Assembly (NCBI RefSeq): GCF_016798325.1
Contig: NZ_JAERVO010000006.1
Span: 248,001-312,000, forward strand
Length of the DNA: 64,000 bases
Origin: Marinobacter mangrovi
GTDB lineage: Bacteria > Pseudomonadota > Gammaproteobacteria > Pseudomonadales > Oleiphilaceae
Reading direction: 5' to 3'
The position numbers were made by a program, and so were the translations under genes. A model generated the notes under the pieces. The model ran no database searches. It was not told the origin of the DNA and saw only the letters and a list, made by a program, of their open reading frames with translations. Shown piece by piece: positions 50,705 to 62,152 of this stretch (the first letter of the stretch is position 1; each line of letters begins with the position of its first letter).

Positions 50705-50823
50705 GGCTTGTATCCTCATCGAGTGGCGTATCGTTGGTTCCGAAACGGACCGGCTCTCTCGCCCGGGCTAAAGAGGCCGCCCCTAACGTCACGAACAGGA
50801 GCGCAAGCGCAAATTCAGGTCGC

Positions 50824-50864
50824 AAAAAAGCGAGAGGGAGATTATGACTCCGTCCCGCTTTTTT
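50824..50864 (-). terminator. Intrinsic terminator of dapB
   Basis: On the minus strand an imperfect stem (AGCGGGACGGAG / CTCCCTCTCGCT) is followed by six T, about 110 bp past the dapB stop. Confidence 0.7.
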
Positions 50865-50974
50865 CGTTGCCGATGGAGGGCTGCCGCCTTCCCGGCTTTT
50901 AAAACCACGCTTGGTGCAGTTAAACCGCCTTATTGTAAAAAATTTGGCGATCACTGTCCACGACTAATAGCCGC

Positions 50975-52914
<1,940 letters not shown>

Positions 52915-53029
52915 GTTCTGATACCCGTTGCAGATCCCGCCAGCCCGGAATCTTATGACTGCTCCGTGAACTCTGGCATGCGGCCCTGACCGGACCGATG
53001 CGGCTCACAAATTTCCAACCCATCAAACG

Positions 53030-53065
53030 CGCAAAACGCGGGAAGCTGACTCCCCGCGTTTTGCG
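53030..53065 (-). terminator. Strong hairpin between dnaK and dnaJ
   Basis: The stem CGCAAAACGCGGG / CCCGCGTTTTGCG lies 21 bp after the dnaK stop, without a separate long T run. It may be a partial terminator that keeps dnaK more abundant than dnaJ. Confidence 0.65.
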
Positions 53066-53086
53066 ACGCTCATGAAGACATGAATA

Positions 53087-55012
53087 TTACCGCTTGTCTT
53101 CGTCTTTGACCTCTTCGAACTCGGCATCGACTGCATCGTCGCCACTGGACTGGGCCTGCTCGCCCTGCCCTTCAGCCTGAGCACCCTGCTCGGCCTGGTC
53201 GGCGTACATTTTCTGAGCCAGTTCGGAAGACGCTTCGGTCAGCTTCTGAGTCTTGGCTTCGATGTCGTCCTTGTCGTCGCCTTTCAGGGCTTCTTCCAGC
53301 TCGCTGATGGCGCTTTCAATGGACTCCTTCTCCTGCTCAGTGACCTTGTCGCCGGCTTCGCTCAGGGTCTTGCGAACGGCGTGGATCATGCCGTCACCCT
53401 GGTTGCGCACCTGGACCAGTTCCTCGAACTTGCGATCGTCCTCGGCATTGGCCTCGGCGTCGGCGACCATCTTCTCGATCTCGTCCTCGTTCAGACCGGA
53501 AGAGGCCTTGATGACGATGGACTGCTCTTTGCCAGTCGCCTTGTCCTTCGCAGACACGTTGAGGATACCGTTGGCATCGATGTCGAAGGTGACTTCGATC
53601 TGCGGTACACCGCGCGGTGCCGGCGGGATGTCGGCCAGGTCAAAACGACCCAGTGACTTGTTCTGGGACGCCTGCTTGCGCTCACCCTGGACCACGTGAA
53701 TGGTCACAGCGGTCTGGTTGTCATCCGCGGTCGAGAAGGTCTGCGACTTCTTGGTCGGAATCGTGGTGTTCTTCTCGATCAGCGACGTGGCCACACCGCC
53801 CATGGTTTCGATACCCAGGGTCAGCGGAGTGACGTCCAGCAGCAGGACGTCTTTCACGTCACCGGACAGGACCGCAGCCTGGATCGCCGCACCCATGGCA
53901 ACAGCTTCGTCCGGGTTCACGTCTTTGCGCGCGTCCTTACCAAAGAAGTCCTTCACCTTTTCCTGGACCTTCGGCATCCGGGTCTGACCACCGACCAGAA
54001 TCACTTCGTCGATGTCGCTGGCGTCAACGCCGGAGTCTTTCAGTGCAACCTTGCACGGCTCCAGACTGCGATCGACCAGCTCTTCGACCAGCGCTTCCAG
54101 CTTGGCGCGGGTCAGCTTGACGTTCATGTGCTTCGGACCGCTCTGATCCGCCGTGATGTACGGCAGGTTGACGTCGGTCTGCTGGCTGCTGGACAGCTCG
54201 ATTTTCGCCTTCTCGGCCGCTTCCTTCAGGCGCTGCATGGCCAGGGAATCACCGCGCAGGTCGATGCCACTGTCTTTCTTGAACTGGTCCGCCAGGTACT
54301 CGATGATCTTGAGATCGAAGTCTTCACCACCCAGGAACGTGTCCCCGTTGGTGGCCAGCACTTCAAACTGGTGCTCACCGTCGACGTCGGCGATCTCGAT
54401 GATGGAGATATCGAAGGTACCACCACCCAGGTCGTAGACGGCTACCGTGCGGTCACCGCTCTTCTTGTCCAGGCCGTAGGCCAGGGCAGCCGCGGTCGGC
54501 TCGTTGATAATCCGCTTCACGTCCAGGCCCGCGATCTTGCCGGCGTCTTTGGTCGCCTGACGCTGACTGTCGTTGAAGTAGGCCGGAACCGTGATGACCG
54601 CTTCGGTGACCTTCTCGCCGAGATAGTCCTCAGCGGTCTTCTTCATTTTCTTCAGCACTTCCGCAGAAACCTGCGGCGGCGCCATCTTCTTGCCTTTCAC
54701 CTCAACCCAGGCATCACCGTTGTCCGCCTTGGTGATCTTGTACGGCACCATCTTGATGTCTTTCTGAACGACGTTGTCTTCGAAACGACGACCGATCAGA
54801 CGCTTGATGGCGTACAGGGTGTTGCTCGGGTTGGTCACCGCCTGACGCTTGGCGGACTGACCCACCAGCGTTTCACCCTCTTCGGTGTATGCGATGATGG
54901 ACGGCGTCGTGCGATCGCCTTCCGCGTTTTCAATCACCTTGACCTTGTCGCCATCCATGATGGCTACACAAGAGTTGGTGGTGCCCAGGTCGATACCAAT
55001 AATCTTGCTCAT
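53087..55012 (-). CDS. dnaK: Chaperone protein DnaK (Hsp70)
   Basis: ATP-driven chaperone (641 aa). The nucleotide-binding domain has [26 protein letters not shown] and [12 protein letters not shown]. The linker [14 protein letters not shown] leads to the substrate-binding domain, and the tail ends in an acidic [11 protein letters not shown]. It lies 122 bp after grpE, and a sigma32-like promoter overlaps the grpE stop. Confidence 0.98.
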   Translation of the reverse strand: MSKIIGIDLGTTNSCVAIMDGDKVKVIENAEGDRTTPSIIAYTEEGETLVGQSAKRQAVTNPSNTLYAIKRLIGRRFEDNVVQKDIKMVPYKITKADNGDAWVEVKGKKMAPPQVSAEVLKKMKKTAEDYLGEKVTEAVITVPAYFNDSQRQATKDAGKIAGLDVKRIINEPTAAALAYGLDKKSGDRTVAVYDLGGGTFDISIIEIADVDGEHQFEVLATNGDTFLGGEDFDLKIIEYLADQFKKDSGIDLRGDSLAMQRLKEAAEKAKIELSSSQQTDVNLPYITADQSGPKHMNVKLTRAKLEALVEELVDRSLEPCKVALKDSGVDASDIDEVILVGGQTRMPKVQEKVKDFFGKDARKDVNPDEAVAMGAAIQAAVLSGDVKDVLLLDVTPLTLGIETMGGVATSLIEKNTTIPTKKSQTFSTADDNQTAVTIHVVQGERKQASQNKSLGRFDLADIPPAPRGVPQIEVTFDIDANGILNVSAKDKATGKEQSIVIKASSGLNEDEIEKMVADAEANAEDDRKFEELVQVRNQGDGMIHAVRKTLSEAGDKVTEQEKESIESAISELEEALKGDDKDDIEAKTQKLTEASSELAQKMYADQAEQGAQAEGQGEQAQSSGDDAVDAEFEEVKDEDKR

Positions 55013-55110
55013 TGAATGACTCCAGTTCCTTTTATTCCTAAGCTCTGTTCTGCCCGAATCAGCATGCGTGGGATGCTGTCATTCTGTCGGCTTGCGAACC
55101 GTTTACTGCC

Positions 55111-55139
55111 TATATTGGCTCAGACGTTTCTTTTTCAAG
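55111..55139 (-). promoter_or_regulatory. Sigma32-like promoter before dnaK
   Basis: On the minus strand CTTGAAA (55139-55133) and CCAATATA (55118-55111) are 14 bp apart. The -35 box is excellent and the -10 differs from CCCCATNTA. The -35 overlaps the grpE stop codon. Confidence 0.55.
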
Positions 55140-55755
55140 CCTGCTCGTCGATTTTTGCGCCGTCTTCCGGTCGAGCGACCACAACCATGGCCGGACGCAC
55201 CAGGCGCTCATTGAGGGTGTACCCCTTCTGGATGCAAGCCACGACGCTGTTCGGCTCGGCATCCGGCGCCGGCACCATGGACATGGCCTCGTGCAGCTGC
55301 GGATCGAACGGCTCGCCGACCGGGTCGACCCGCTTCACGTTGAACTTCTCCAGGCTGTTCATCAGCAGGTTCAGCGTCATTTCGGCGCCTTCGCGGATGG
55401 ACGCGACAACGTCGTCTGACGACGCCTTGCCTTCGGTGCTTTCAACGGCCTTTTCCAGGCTGTCCGCCACGGGCAACAGCTCCTTGACGAACTTCTCCAG
55501 CGCGAACTTGCGAGCCTTCTCGACATCGATTTCGGCGCGACGACGCACGTTCTGCATTTCCGCCTGGGTCCGCAGGACCTGATCCTTTTGCTCGGCAAGC
55601 TGTGCCTGCAGCGCCTCGACCTCGCTCAACTCACCCTGCGACTCGCCTTCCGGAGCCGAGGTTTCGCCGGCACCGGCGTCGGCCTGCGCAGTCTCCTCAG
55701 AGGCCTCTTTCAACTCGTCTTCCACGTTCTGGTTACGGGTTTCTTCTGCGCTCAT
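55135..55755 (-). CDS. grpE: Nucleotide exchange factor GrpE
   Basis: Releases ADP from DnaK (206 aa). It has a long acidic N-terminus, a dimerising coiled coil ([40 protein letters not shown]) and a C-terminal beta-rich head ([38 protein letters not shown]). It is first in the grpE-dnaK-dnaJ heat-shock cluster and is divergent from recN. Confidence 0.97.
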   Translation of the reverse strand: MSAEETRNQNVEDELKEASEETAQADAGAGETSAPEGESQGELSEVEALQAQLAEQKDQVLRTQAEMQNVRRRAEIDVEKARKFALEKFVKELLPVADSLEKAVESTEGKASSDDVVASIREGAEMTLNLLMNSLEKFNVKRVDPVGEPFDPQLHEAMSMVPAPDAEPNSVVACIQKGYTLNERLVRPAMVVVARPEDGAKIDEQA

Positions 55756-55818
55756 CAGTCACTCCTGATCAATCATCGATGACGGCTCGGCCGCCCTTCT
55801 TGAATAGCTTGCCAGCGG

Positions 55819-55848
55819 ATATGGGGACAGCTCGCCGGGCTTTCAACC
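55819..55848 (-). promoter_or_regulatory. Sigma32-like heat-shock promoter of grpE
   Basis: On the minus strand GGTTGAAA (55848-55841) and CCCCATAT (55826-55819) are separated by 14 bp. This is a near-consensus match to the RpoH promoter, 64 bp before grpE. Confidence 0.8.
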
Positions 55849-55865
55849 GCTTTTGCAACGATTGC

Positions 55866-55918
55866 TTGCAACCAGCAAAAATACTGTATACATTCACAGG
55901 TACTGTATATATGACCAG
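55866..55918 (+). promoter_or_regulatory. recN promoter with two LexA boxes
   Basis: The SOS box CTGTATACATTCACAG (55884-55899) matches CTG-N10-CAG, and a second, CTGTATATATGACCAG (55903-55918), follows 19 bp later. A -35-like TTGCAA (55866-55871) and -10-like TATACA (55888-55893), 16 bp apart, place the first box over the -10. This fits strong LexA repression. Confidence 0.88.
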
Positions 55919-55970
55919 ATGCCGGGCGCCGTCGCCTTGGCAGCACCGTCGAACAGGACTGGAGCCTTTC

Positions 55971-57650
55971 ATGCTGAATCAACTGATCGTCGCCAACTAC
56001 GCCATTGCCGAGCGCGTCGAACTGCAGTTCCGCCAGGGCATGACCACGCTGACCGGGGAGACCGGCGCCGGTAAATCCATTGTTCTCGACGCCCTCGGCC
56101 TGGTGCTGGGCGGGCGCGCCGATGCCGGGGCCGTACGCCACGGTGCCAAGCGGGCGGACATCACGGCCAGCTTCGACGTGCGCCGCATCGCCGAGGCCCG
56201 AGAGTGGCTGGAAGCCCATGATCTGGATGAAGACAACGACTGCATCCTGCGCCGCGTGATCAGCAAGGACGGCCGCTCCCGCGCCTATATCAACGGTCAA
56301 CCGTGTCCACTGGCCGATCTGCGGGAACTGGGCGGCATGCTGATGGACATCCACAGCCAGCATCAGCACCAGTCATTGCTGCAGAAAGAAACCCACCGAA
56401 AACTGCTGGACGAATTTGCCGATGCCGACAAGCTGGCCAGCGACGTCCGTGCCGCCTGGAAAGCCTGGCACCAGACCCAGCAGCGACTGGAAGAGTTGCG
56501 CGGCAACCGCGACGAGAACGAGGCCCGCCTGCAATTGCTGCGCTACCAGGTAGAGGAACTTGACCGCCTGGCACTGGAAGACGGTGAGCTGGACAACCTG
56601 GAAGCCGAGCAGGCCCGCCTGAGTCACGCTGAAACCGTCCTGCACAATTGCCACCAGGCGTCCGTCCTGTGCAGCGAGGATGAGCCCAGCGCGGCCAGCC
56701 TGATCCAGCAGGCCCTGCAACAGCTCGAGCAGCTGCCGGTCGAGGTGCCGGCCCTGGCCGACACCTTGCAAATGCTGAACGAGGCCCAGATCCAGGTCAG
56801 CGAAGCCGGCAATAACCTGCGCCATTTCGTGGAAGACTATGACGCCGACCCGGCTCGCCTCGAAGAAGTCGAGGAACGATTGAGCACGATTTATGACCTG
56901 GCCCGTAAACATCGGGTCTCCCCGGAAACCCTCGGGGAACTGCACACCCAGCTACAGACTGAACTGGAGCAACTGGACGGTGGCGAAGGCAGCCTGGAGC
57001 GCCTGGAAGCGGACGCCACGGAACTGAACGATAACTGGCAATCGAAAGCGGACGAACTGACCGCCCGGCGCGAGAAAGCCGCGGCCGAACTCGACGGTCG
57101 TATCGCCGAAGAGCTGGCCCACCTGAGCATGCCGTCCGTTCAATTCGTCACCCGACTGGCCCGTCACGAGAAAGCCGCGCCCTCACCGGTCGGCAACGAG
57201 GACGTCGAGTTCCTGATCAGCGCCAACCCGGGCCAGCCGGCGCGCTCGCTGAGCAAGGTCGCCTCCGGCGGCGAACTTTCACGGATCAGCCTGGCCATTC
57301 AGGTGGTCGTGGCCCAGACCTCAACCATCCCCACGCTGGTCTTCGACGAAGTGGATGTGGGCATTGGCGGCGGCACCGCCGAAGTCGTTGGTCGGCTGCT
57401 GCGCCAGTTGGGCGATAACGGCCAGGTACTGTGCGTCACACACCTGCCACAGGTCGCAGCCCAGGCTCACCAGCATCTGTTTGTCAGCAAGTTCAGCGAA
57501 CAGGACGCCACCTTCTCACGGATCGAAACGTTGAACGACGACGGCCGCGTCAAGGAAGTGGCCCGGATGCTGGGCGGCGTCGACATTACAGAGCAGACCC
57601 TGGCCCATGCTCAGGAGATGTTCCATAAGGGACAGGCTACGCATCACTGA
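55971..57650 (+). CDS. recN: DNA repair protein RecN
   Basis: An SMC-like ATPase for double-strand-break repair (559 aa). Walker A is GETGAGKS (residues 29-36), a long coiled coil fills the middle, the signature is KVASGGELSRISLAI, and Walker B is TLVFDEVDVGIGG. The start at 55971 gives the family N-terminus (MLNQLIVANYAIAERVEL) with GGAG 9 nt upstream. It is SOS controlled through the two LexA boxes. Confidence 0.97.
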   Translation: MLNQLIVANYAIAERVELQFRQGMTTLTGETGAGKSIVLDALGLVLGGRADAGAVRHGAKRADITASFDVRRIAEAREWLEAHDLDEDNDCILRRVISKDGRSRAYINGQPCPLADLRELGGMLMDIHSQHQHQSLLQKETHRKLLDEFADADKLASDVRAAWKAWHQTQQRLEELRGNRDENEARLQLLRYQVEELDRLALEDGELDNLEAEQARLSHAETVLHNCHQASVLCSEDEPSAASLIQQALQQLEQLPVEVPALADTLQMLNEAQIQVSEAGNNLRHFVEDYDADPARLEEVEERLSTIYDLARKHRVSPETLGELHTQLQTELEQLDGGEGSLERLEADATELNDNWQSKADELTARREKAAAELDGRIAEELAHLSMPSVQFVTRLARHEKAAPSPVGNEDVEFLISANPGQPARSLSKVASGGELSRISLAIQVVVAQTSTIPTLVFDEVDVGIGGGTAEVVGRLLRQLGDNGQVLCVTHLPQVAAQAHQHLFVSKFSEQDATFSRIETLNDDGRVKEVARMLGGVDITEQTLAHAQEMFHKGQATHH

Positions 57651-57742
57651 TGCCCCCTGCTGGCCATCCCAGGCCAAGCGGGCGTCTATAACGCATTCCG
57701 CGCCGCGGATATTTCCCCCACGCTCAACCCCGAGCGTTTACT

Positions 57743-57773
57743 GAGGCAGCCTTCGGGTCTGCCTCTTTTTTTT
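57743..57773 (+). terminator. Intrinsic terminator of recN
   Basis: The stem GAGGCAGCC-TTCG-GGTCTGCCTC, with a stable TTCG loop, is followed by eight T. Confidence 0.92.
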
Positions 57774-57818
57774 GCGTGCGGGAGTATCGCGGCAGTGCGC
57801 CCTTTACGCCGCACAAAC

Positions 57819-57853
57819 AAAAACGCCCCCGCGTCAGACGCGGGGGCGTTTTT
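57819..57853. terminator. Intrinsic terminator of fur (bidirectional)
   Basis: The stem AAAACGCCCCCGCG...CGCGGGGGCGTTTT has A and T runs on both sides. It lies 28 bp past the fur stop on the minus strand. Confidence 0.9.
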
Positions 57854-57880
57854 ACATCAGTGACCTTTAAGGACCACTGA

Positions 57881-58294
57881 TCAGCTTTTCTTAATCGGCT
57901 TCACATAGAGAATCAGGCTGTGATCCACGATTTCATAACCGTGTTCCCGGGCGACTTTGCGCTGCTGTTCCTCGATCACCGAGTCGAAAAACTCGATCAC
58001 TTCGCCGGACTCGGTGCAGACCATATGATCGTGGTGATCTTCCCGCGCCATTTCGAAAACCGCGTGACCACCCTCAAAGTTATGACGCAGCACCAGACCG
58101 GCCGCTTCAAACTGTGTCAGCACGCGATACACGGTCGCCAGACCGACGTCATCCCCGGCTTCGAGAAGCTTTTTGTAAACATCTTCTGCACTCAGATGAT
58201 GTTCTTCGGAATTTTCAAGGATGTTGAAGATCTTAACCCTGGGCAGGGTCACCTTGAGTCCGACCTTGCGTAATTCAGCGTTTTCAGATGACAT
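57881..58294 (-). CDS. fur: Ferric uptake regulator Fur
   Basis: Iron-dependent repressor (137 aa). The winged helix (LSAEDVYKKLLEAGDDVGLATVYRVLTQFE, about residues 33-62) precedes the metal-binding dimer domain with HHDHMVCTESGEVIEF. Only one cysteine is present, so the C-terminal structural zinc CxxC pairs of E. coli Fur are missing, as in Pseudomonas Fur. It is divergent from bamE, as in Pseudomonas and relatives. Confidence 0.96.
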   Translation of the reverse strand: MSSENAELRKVGLKVTLPRVKIFNILENSEEHHLSAEDVYKKLLEAGDDVGLATVYRVLTQFEAAGLVLRHNFEGGHAVFEMAREDHHDHMVCTESGEVIEFFDSVIEEQQRKVAREHGYEIVDHSLILYVKPIKKS

Positions 58295-58310
58295 GCTGCT
58301 GTTTCGCTCT

Positions 58311-58338
58311 TTGGTGTACTGTCTGCTTCCGTTATGAT
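58311..58338 (+). promoter_or_regulatory. Sigma70-like promoter of bamE
   Basis: TTGGTG (58311-58316) and TATGAT (58333-58338) are separated by 16 bp, in the short fur-bamE divergent region. Confidence 0.6.
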
Positions 58339-58414
58339 ACCCATCCTGACGCGTTCAGGCCAACAAACTGGCCCGGTCAGGCAAGCGTTCCAAGATAGAG
58401 GATTCCACCCCCTG

Positions 58415-58741
58415 ATGCAAAAGCTCGCCGCCTTACTCTCACTTGTCCTGCTGGCCGGTTGTGTCTTCCCCGGCGTTTATAAAATCAACGTTCAGCAAGG
58501 CAATATCGTCGACGATGAAGCCCTGGCCCAATTACAGAAGGGGATGCCTCGCGACCAGGTCCACGCCATCCTGGGCACGCCGATCATGCTTAACCCGGTG
58601 GATGACTCCCGCGAGTACTACATGTACACCTTCCAAAAAGGGGGTGGGGACATCAAGAAGCAGCGGGTCATCGTTTATTATGACGGCGATAGCTACGACT
58701 CCTACGAAGCCCAGCTTTTGGACAAAACGCCAGCCTATTAA
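58415..58741 (+). CDS. bamE: Outer-membrane assembly lipoprotein BamE
   Basis: A lipoprotein subunit of the BAM complex that inserts outer-membrane barrels (108 aa). The lipobox LLAGC puts the lipidated Cys at residue 16. The core VYKINVQQGNIVDDEALAQLQ, LGTPIMLNP and YYMYTF is typical of SmpA/OmlA. The start at 58415 gives a proper signal peptide; the upstream in-frame extension is rejected. Its end overlaps the convergent ratB by 4 nt. Confidence 0.95.
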   Translation: MQKLAALLSLVLLAGCVFPGVYKINVQQGNIVDDEALAQLQKGMPRDQVHAILGTPIMLNPVDDSREYYMYTFQKGGGDIKKQRVIVYYDGDSYDSYEAQLLDKTPAY

Positions 58742-59037
58742 TCGGCCGACTTCTTGCGCGCCCGGTTCAGCCGGGCCTGCTTGGGATCAATCTTCAGCGG
58801 TCGGTAAATCTCGACGCGCTCGCCTTCCCTGAGCGCATGTTCCCGCGGCGCTTTCACGACCTTGCCAAAAATACCCATATCCGCCGACTCCAGATCGATC
58901 TCCGGAAACACCGTCCGGATGTCCGAGGCCTCGGCCGCTTCGAAAGCGGTGGTACCTTCCGGTACGTTCACCGGGCAAATGGCCTGCTTCTCGGGGGTGG
59001 CATAAGCCACTTCAACGCGAATGGTCGATGTCGTCAT
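58738..59037 (-). CDS. ratB: RnfH/RatB-family ubiquitin-like protein
   Basis: A small beta-grasp protein (99 aa; PF03658 family) that accompanies ratA. VEVAYATPEKQAICPVNVPE, GIFGKVVKAPREHALREGERVEIYRPL and a Lys/Arg-rich end (KQARLNRARKKS) are typical. The start at 59037 overlaps the ratA stop by 4 nt. The ratAB pair was once described as a toxin-antitoxin system; that role is doubtful. Confidence 0.9.
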   Translation of the reverse strand: MTTSTIRVEVAYATPEKQAICPVNVPEGTTAFEAAEASDIRTVFPEIDLESADMGIFGKVVKAPREHALREGERVEIYRPLKIDPKQARLNRARKKSAD

Positions 59038-59480
59038 TGGGCCGCGCCTCCGTATACCACCTTCGCCCGCTGGCAAAAGGCATCCACCATGGTATTGGCC
59101 GCCTGACCGAACACCTTGCCAAAGGTCATGCGCGCCAGCGATCCCGACAGCTCAAAACGCAGCCTCAGGATGACCTTGCAGGCATTCTCGTTCAGTGCGA
59201 CAAATTCCCAACTGCCGCCAAGATTACTGAACGGCCCTTCCACCAGGGACATCTCGATCTGGCTTGGCGCGTGAAGCCGGTTGCGAGTCGTCAGGCGATG
59301 TCGGACACCGGACTTTGCCACATCGATGGACGCCACGATTTCCGTCTCGCTGGCCGTATGGATTTCCGTACCGTCGCACCAGGGCAGGAATTCGGGATAG
59401 CGGTCGACATCATTGACCAGGGCGTACATCTGCTCGGCCGAATGCCAGACCAGTGCGGATTTTTCGATGACTTGAGCCAT
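59034..59480 (-). CDS. ratA: RatA, START/Coq10-like protein
   Basis: A 148-aa START-fold protein. VIEKSALVWHSAEQMYALVNDVDRYPEFLPWC is the family opening and MVDAFCQRAKVVYG the end. Related Coq10 proteins bind ubiquinone; E. coli RatA was reported to block 70S formation. In most gammaproteobacteria it is directly divergent from smpB. Here an NSS transporter gene lies in between. Confidence 0.93.
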   Translation of the reverse strand: MAQVIEKSALVWHSAEQMYALVNDVDRYPEFLPWCDGTEIHTASETEIVASIDVAKSGVRHRLTTRNRLHAPSQIEMSLVEGPFSNLGGSWEFVALNENACKVILRLRFELSGSLARMTFGKVFGQAANTMVDAFCQRAKVVYGGAAQ

Positions 59481-59539
59481 GCGGGACTGAACACTTCCTG
59501 CAATCAGATGGGAAACACACCGGTCCGTAACGGACCGAA

Positions 59540-61201
59540 TCAGACACTATGATAAAGCATATCGTCGCTGGATGCGGGGGCAGTCGATTCTTCGGCAGGC
59601 CGAGCCTGCACCGGTGTCGACGTCTCCGGGACAACGGCTTCCGATTTGTCCGGCATCGGGTCATTGACCGGCTCATCGCTTGCCGGAGGTGCCTCAGTCG
59701 GGGATTGTGACGGATCGGCCGCAGGCTCGGCAGGCGTCACGTCCGGCGCGGTCGCCGGTTCCGCCGGGTGCGCCTCACCACTGCACCAGAACGGCGAGTC
59801 GCCGCTGTTGCACAACGACGCGCCGGACTGCATGGCGTAATGAATCCCCACATACAGGATCACGGCCGGCAGGACCAAACGAAGCACCCAGATCCAGGAC
59901 GCCCGGAGGAAGGCCGGCGTCGGGCCGATCAGCCGCGCCACCATCGCATCCGGCAACACCCAGCCGACAAAGAAAGCCAGCAGGATACTGACCACCGGAA
60001 TCAGCAGCGTGCTGGTCACGATCTCGATCCAGCGATACGGCGTGCCACCCAGCAGCGTAACGTCCGACCAGGCGTTGAAGGAGAACAGACTCAACAACCC
60101 CACCACCCAGGCTGCAGCCCCAACCAGCAGGACACACCAACGCCGGGGTGCCGCCAGATGCTCCTGCAACCAGCTCACCGTGGGCTCCAGCAGGGCCAGC
60201 GACGAACTCCACGCCGCCAGTACGATCATCGCGAAAAACGCCGTCAGTACGAACTGGCCACCCGGCATCGTGCCGACGTTCTCCGGAATCGCCATGAACA
60301 CCAGACTGAACCCCTGCAGCGGTGCGCCCTCCGGGACGCCATGACTGAACACCAATGTGTAGATCAGAAGCCCCGCCACGATGGCAATCAACGTGTCGAC
60401 CAGGGCCACCGCCAGCACGGAACGCTTGAGCGGCGTCGTGGGGGCCGAATAGGCACCAAAGACAATCAGGATGCCTGTGCCCAGAGACAGGGTGTAGAAC
60501 GCGTGGGTCAGCGCCTTGCGCACGCTGTCGATGGTCACATCCTCCGGACGCATCACCAGCAGGTAGTCGACCGCCGACCGCAGATTACCGTGCTGTGCCG
60601 CGTAGAGCAGCAGCCCACCCAGCAGCAGCATGAACGCCGGTACCACCACCCTCAGGGCGCGCTCGAGGCCGCTGGTCACGCCCTGCATGGAGGCGATCAG
60701 CACCAAGATCAGGAACCCCGCATGCCAGCCCATGAAGTGCCGGTAGTTCTCCGGCTGCTGCACCAGCGACGTGAGGATCCCGGCCAGCTGCCGGGGGGAC
60801 GCATCGTCCAGACGGCCATAGGCGGCATAGAACACGTAAGCCAGACAGATGCCGCCAATCACCGCGTAGAAAGTCAGCACCAGGAAGCCTGCCAGCACAC
60901 TGAGCCGGCCGCTCCACACCCAACGCGGCGGCGCTTCGGCCTCCTTCGACAGACTGTCGATGGCGATCACCACGCCATGCCGGGCGCCACGGCCGATCAC
61001 GGCTTCGGTCAGCACCAGCGGCAACGTCAGAATCAGCAGACAGGCGAGATAGAACAGGATAAACACCCCGCCGCCGTTCTGGCTGGCCATATGGGGAAAC
61101 GTCCACAGATCGCTCAGCCCGACCGTGGCGCCGGTCGTGGCCCAGAAAAAGGTCGTGCGGTGGGACCAGGAGCCGACCGGTGTTTGATAACGTCCAAGCA
61201 T
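59540..61201 (-). CDS. Neurotransmitter:sodium symporter (NSS/SNF) family transporter
   Basis: A sodium-coupled transporter (553 aa) of the LeuT-fold NSS family, probably for an amino acid. About 11 membrane spans are visible, with the Na+/substrate segment TTGATVGLSDLWTFPHMASQNGGG in TM1 and FYTLSLGTGILIVFGAYS in TM6. Eleven spans are typical for bacterial members such as MhsT. Beyond the last span is a tail of about 100 residues rich in Pro, Ala, Glu and Asp (EPATAPDVTPAEPAADPSQ...), which is not a usual feature. A CNSG...WCSG pair precedes it. Confidence 0.88.
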   Translation of the reverse strand: MLGRYQTPVGSWSHRTTFFWATTGATVGLSDLWTFPHMASQNGGGVFILFYLACLLILTLPLVLTEAVIGRGARHGVVIAIDSLSKEAEAPPRWVWSGRLSVLAGFLVLTFYAVIGGICLAYVFYAAYGRLDDASPRQLAGILTSLVQQPENYRHFMGWHAGFLILVLIASMQGVTSGLERALRVVVPAFMLLLGGLLLYAAQHGNLRSAVDYLLVMRPEDVTIDSVRKALTHAFYTLSLGTGILIVFGAYSAPTTPLKRSVLAVALVDTLIAIVAGLLIYTLVFSHGVPEGAPLQGFSLVFMAIPENVGTMPGGQFVLTAFFAMIVLAAWSSSLALLEPTVSWLQEHLAAPRRWCVLLVGAAAWVVGLLSLFSFNAWSDVTLLGGTPYRWIEIVTSTLLIPVVSILLAFFVGWVLPDAMVARLIGPTPAFLRASWIWVLRLVLPAVILYVGIHYAMQSGASLCNSGDSPFWCSGEAHPAEPATAPDVTPAEPAADPSQSPTEAPPASDEPVNDPMPDKSEAVVPETSTPVQARPAEESTAPASSDDMLYHSV

Positions 61202-61528
61202 TCAAGTCGCCTCTGACTCATTCCTACTTCGTGACGGGGTATCAGGGCGTGGCCTGGAGCGCATCCCTGCACGCGATTGCCGCCGACCACCATAGAACGG
61301 GGACCGGTCTCTTCCGGGGCTCCAGAGCCTCCATCGCTGGGCGCATTGTAGCGGAAACCCGTGACAGCGTTCATCCACACCTGAGGCCTCGGTTTTCAAC
61401 CCGTGACCCGCTTGACACTACTGAGCTACAATGCGTCGTTTCGCCGGGGCGACCTTCATCTTACCGGCCAGCCTATCCACCGCTGGCCCCGCGCCCCATC
61501 GACGTATCCAGGTAACGATTCGACATCC

Positions 61529-62011
61529 ATGAGCAAGAAGAAACCGGGCACTGGCAGCAGCACGATTGCGCTGAACAAAAAAGCCAAGCACGAATACCAC
61601 ATTGAGGAACGGTTCGAAGCCGGCCTGTCCCTGCTGGGCTGGGAGGTCAAATCCCTGCGCGCGGGCAAGGCCCAGCTGGTCGATGCCTACGTTCTGTTCA
61701 AGGGCGGCGAAGCCTTCCTGCTCGGCGCTCACATCACGCCGCTGAGCACCGCATCGACCCACGTCATTTGCGATCCAACGCGCACCCGCAAGCTGCTGCT
61801 GCACGCCAAGGAAATCGCCAAGCTGCTGGGGGTCACCCAACAGCAGGGCCACACCTGCATTCCGTTGGCGCTTTACTGGAAAAAGAACAAGGTCAAATGC
61901 GAGATCGCTCTGGTTAAAGGCAAGAAGCAATTCGACAAGCGCCAGACCGAAAAAGAGCGCGACTGGAACCGTCAAAAGCAGCGAATCTTGAGAGAAGTCA
62001 ATCAAGGGTAA
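61529..62011 (+). CDS. smpB: SsrA-binding protein SmpB
   Basis: Partner of tmRNA in trans-translation (160 aa). It has a [21 protein letters not shown] opening, [20 protein letters not shown] in the barrel, and the basic C-terminal tail [20 protein letters not shown] that enters the empty mRNA channel. The start at 61529 gives the family N-terminus. The ssrA gene follows 1.66 kb downstream, with a WS/DGAT gene inserted. Confidence 0.97.
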   Translation: MSKKKPGTGSSTIALNKKAKHEYHIEERFEAGLSLLGWEVKSLRAGKAQLVDAYVLFKGGEAFLLGAHITPLSTASTHVICDPTRTRKLLLHAKEIAKLLGVTQQQGHTCIPLALYWKKNKVKCEIALVKGKKQFDKRQTEKERDWNRQKQRILREVNQG

Positions 62012-62152
62012 GATATTTCCCTGTCGCCTCCATGATCACTTCCGACCCACCCTGTCGCAGTCCTATACTGTTCGACTTCGGGTGGGTCCGCGCCCTGAGC
62101 CTGCAGTCCGACGCGACACCTCATCCTCTCCCACGGAATGAAGAGAGGGCTT

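Noticed and set aside
58738-59480. ratAB as a toxin-antitoxin system
   Set aside because: Conserved single-copy position near smpB and Coq10-like and RnfH-like folds argue for housekeeping roles; the toxin description of E. coli RatA does not establish a TA pair here.
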